Below are positions 63,801 to 64,000 of a DNA stretch of 64,000 nt, piece by piece. Position numbers and translations under genes: made by a program. Under the pieces are notes generated by a model. That model saw only the letters and a program-made list of their open reading frames with translations, ran no database searches and was not told the DNA's origin. Numbering within the stretch: position 1 is the stretch's first letter; each line of letters begins with the position of its first letter. This DNA comes from Phoronis australis (lineage: Eukaryota > Phoronida > Phoronidae). The stretch lies in assembly GCA_002633005.1 (NCBI GenBank), contig NMRA01000685.1, forward strand, positions 62,001 to 126,000, given 5' to 3'.

Positions 63801-64000
63801 TCATAATAGGAACACAGTCCTGTTCACTTTCAAGTCAATGGCCATCTTTATTCAAAGTAGTCTGGTTTTCTATATGCTTTGATGCATATTATGTTTTCAA
63901 TAAGTTACATTTGGTTGGGGTTGAAACCAATCCCAATACGTTTATTCTAACTGTTATCAACAGTATATTTCAAGCTTTACTAAATTTTCTTTCAGAAAGC
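54814..64000 (+). CDS. IPO4: Importin-4, N-terminal third (continues past the right edge)
   Basis: A karyopherin-beta nuclear import receptor (known cargoes include histones and ribosomal proteins). Exons: 54814-54888, 56498-56584, 56935-57020, 57542-57583, 58198-58330, 58959-59095, 59453-59495, 60734-60799, 61980-62081, 62963-63046, 63592-63732, and probably another from 63996. All joins are in phase; 996 nt give 332 residues of roughly 1080 in the family. Landmarks match human IPO4: EIEQLLGKLLLPD at the start, ATEQLCKVF, the importin N-terminal motif IRQYAALLLRRKL, then HEAT helices, EQACEALELFDELVE, and an acidic loop after ILNVLFPIL (DESDTELDEDINEG). Two Met codons (54814, 54817) are possible starts; the open frame extends further upstream but is unlike the family. 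Repeat R and four MITE or SINE pieces lie in the introns. Confidence 0.93.
54980..55320 (-). repeat. Dispersed repeat R, copy 2
   Basis: On the minus strand it gives GGGAGTATTTGTTCAAGCTGG, GGGCAAAAGGTACTTAAATT, TTTGATGGTTTAATCAGTGC and GAGGCATAACTCGCCAAAAA, which align with 9700-9880. It lies in the first IPO4 intron. Confidence 0.68.
58640..58760 (+). repeat. SINE S tail-like fragment
   Basis: TTAATAAACC, then AGATCCAGATGATCAGTGCA and ATGGGCCC, match 43755-43800 downstream of the best SINE S copy. The tRNA-like head is absent, so it is 5' truncated. Confidence 0.45.
59236..59429. mobile_element. MITE with TTAA target duplication, 186 bp
   Basis: TTAA flanks both ends of 59240-59425. Ends are inverted: AGTGGCATTAAACCC and GGGCTTAATGGCCCT; the arms continue with TTTCTGTCAAGTAACCAA against TTGGTTATTTGACAGAAAA. 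It lies in an IPO4 intron and looks piggyBac-like. Confidence 0.78.
59860..60022 (+). mobile_element. Half copy of the 3759-4020 MITE family
   Basis: GTGATTCTTG..GGTGACATAA, AAGCCTAACAGTTCCTTACAT, GAGCAATGCTCTTAACAT and GTTACCATTCAAGATAGGTT follow the right half of the TMEM170-intron MITE and end at TTAA. The left arm is missing or replaced. Confidence 0.65.
62198..62447. mobile_element. MITE family M2, copy 2
   Basis: 250 bp, ends CAGGGCTTTGAATTTTT and TCAGTCTAAGCCCTG, T-rich body; matches 5866-6117. In an IPO4 intron. Confidence 0.72.

Overview
The window is eukaryotic, from an invertebrate metazoan. Genes are split by many introns of about 0.3-1.5 kb with GT..AG borders, the DNA is AT-rich, and the spaces are packed with MITEs, tRNA-derived SINEs, microsatellites and minisatellites. 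The recognised proteins resemble vertebrate orthologues closely. I could not place the phylum; nothing seen excludes an invertebrate deuterostome or a lophotrochozoan. There are two assembly gaps (9515-9672 and 26023-26134) and three single-N positions (24452, 33150, 46350) that behave like contig seams.

Layout. 8-117 (-): a possible internal exon of a gene leaving the left edge. 3562-4536 (+): the last two coding exons of a TMEM170 family gene. 5-16.5 kb: repeat-rich DNA with several MITEs, a THAP zinc-finger exon (11361-11660), an unassigned coding-like stretch (9000-9440) and the 5' end of a decayed Gypsy-type LTR retrotransposon on the minus strand (about 13950-14945), whose LTR carries four heat-shock-element-like motifs beside a TATA box. 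16500-34395 (+): a secretory-pathway Ca2+/Mn2+ ATPase (ATP2C, SPCA) in 22 exons that join to about 908 residues; only the start exon was not found. 36164-38592 (-) and 38922-42406 (+): two unrecognised genes arranged head to head, 329 bp apart, both rich in disordered sequence. 45023-46752 (+): a small CCCH zinc-finger protein. 50671-52907 (-): NUDT7, a peroxisomal CoA diphosphatase ending in Ser-Lys-Leu. 54814 to the right edge (+): the N-terminal third of importin-4 (IPO4).

The genes do not form one pathway. The recognised ones are housekeeping functions: membrane shaping at the ER/nuclear envelope, Golgi Ca/Mn supply, peroxisomal CoA turnover and nuclear import. TMEM170, ATP2C and NUDT7 on one scaffold recall human chromosome 16q (TMEM170A, NUDT7, ATP2C2), which suggests old conserved linkage.

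The most unusual material is non-coding: (1) the LTR with heat-shock-type motifs; (2) a foldback element family in which different copies have grown different minisatellites from the same loop; (3) a 61-bp tandem array that has copied the 3' splice site of an ATP2C exon six times; (4) a 0.72-kb duplication that includes the start of an ATP2C exon and is joined by a single N, so it may be an assembly artefact.
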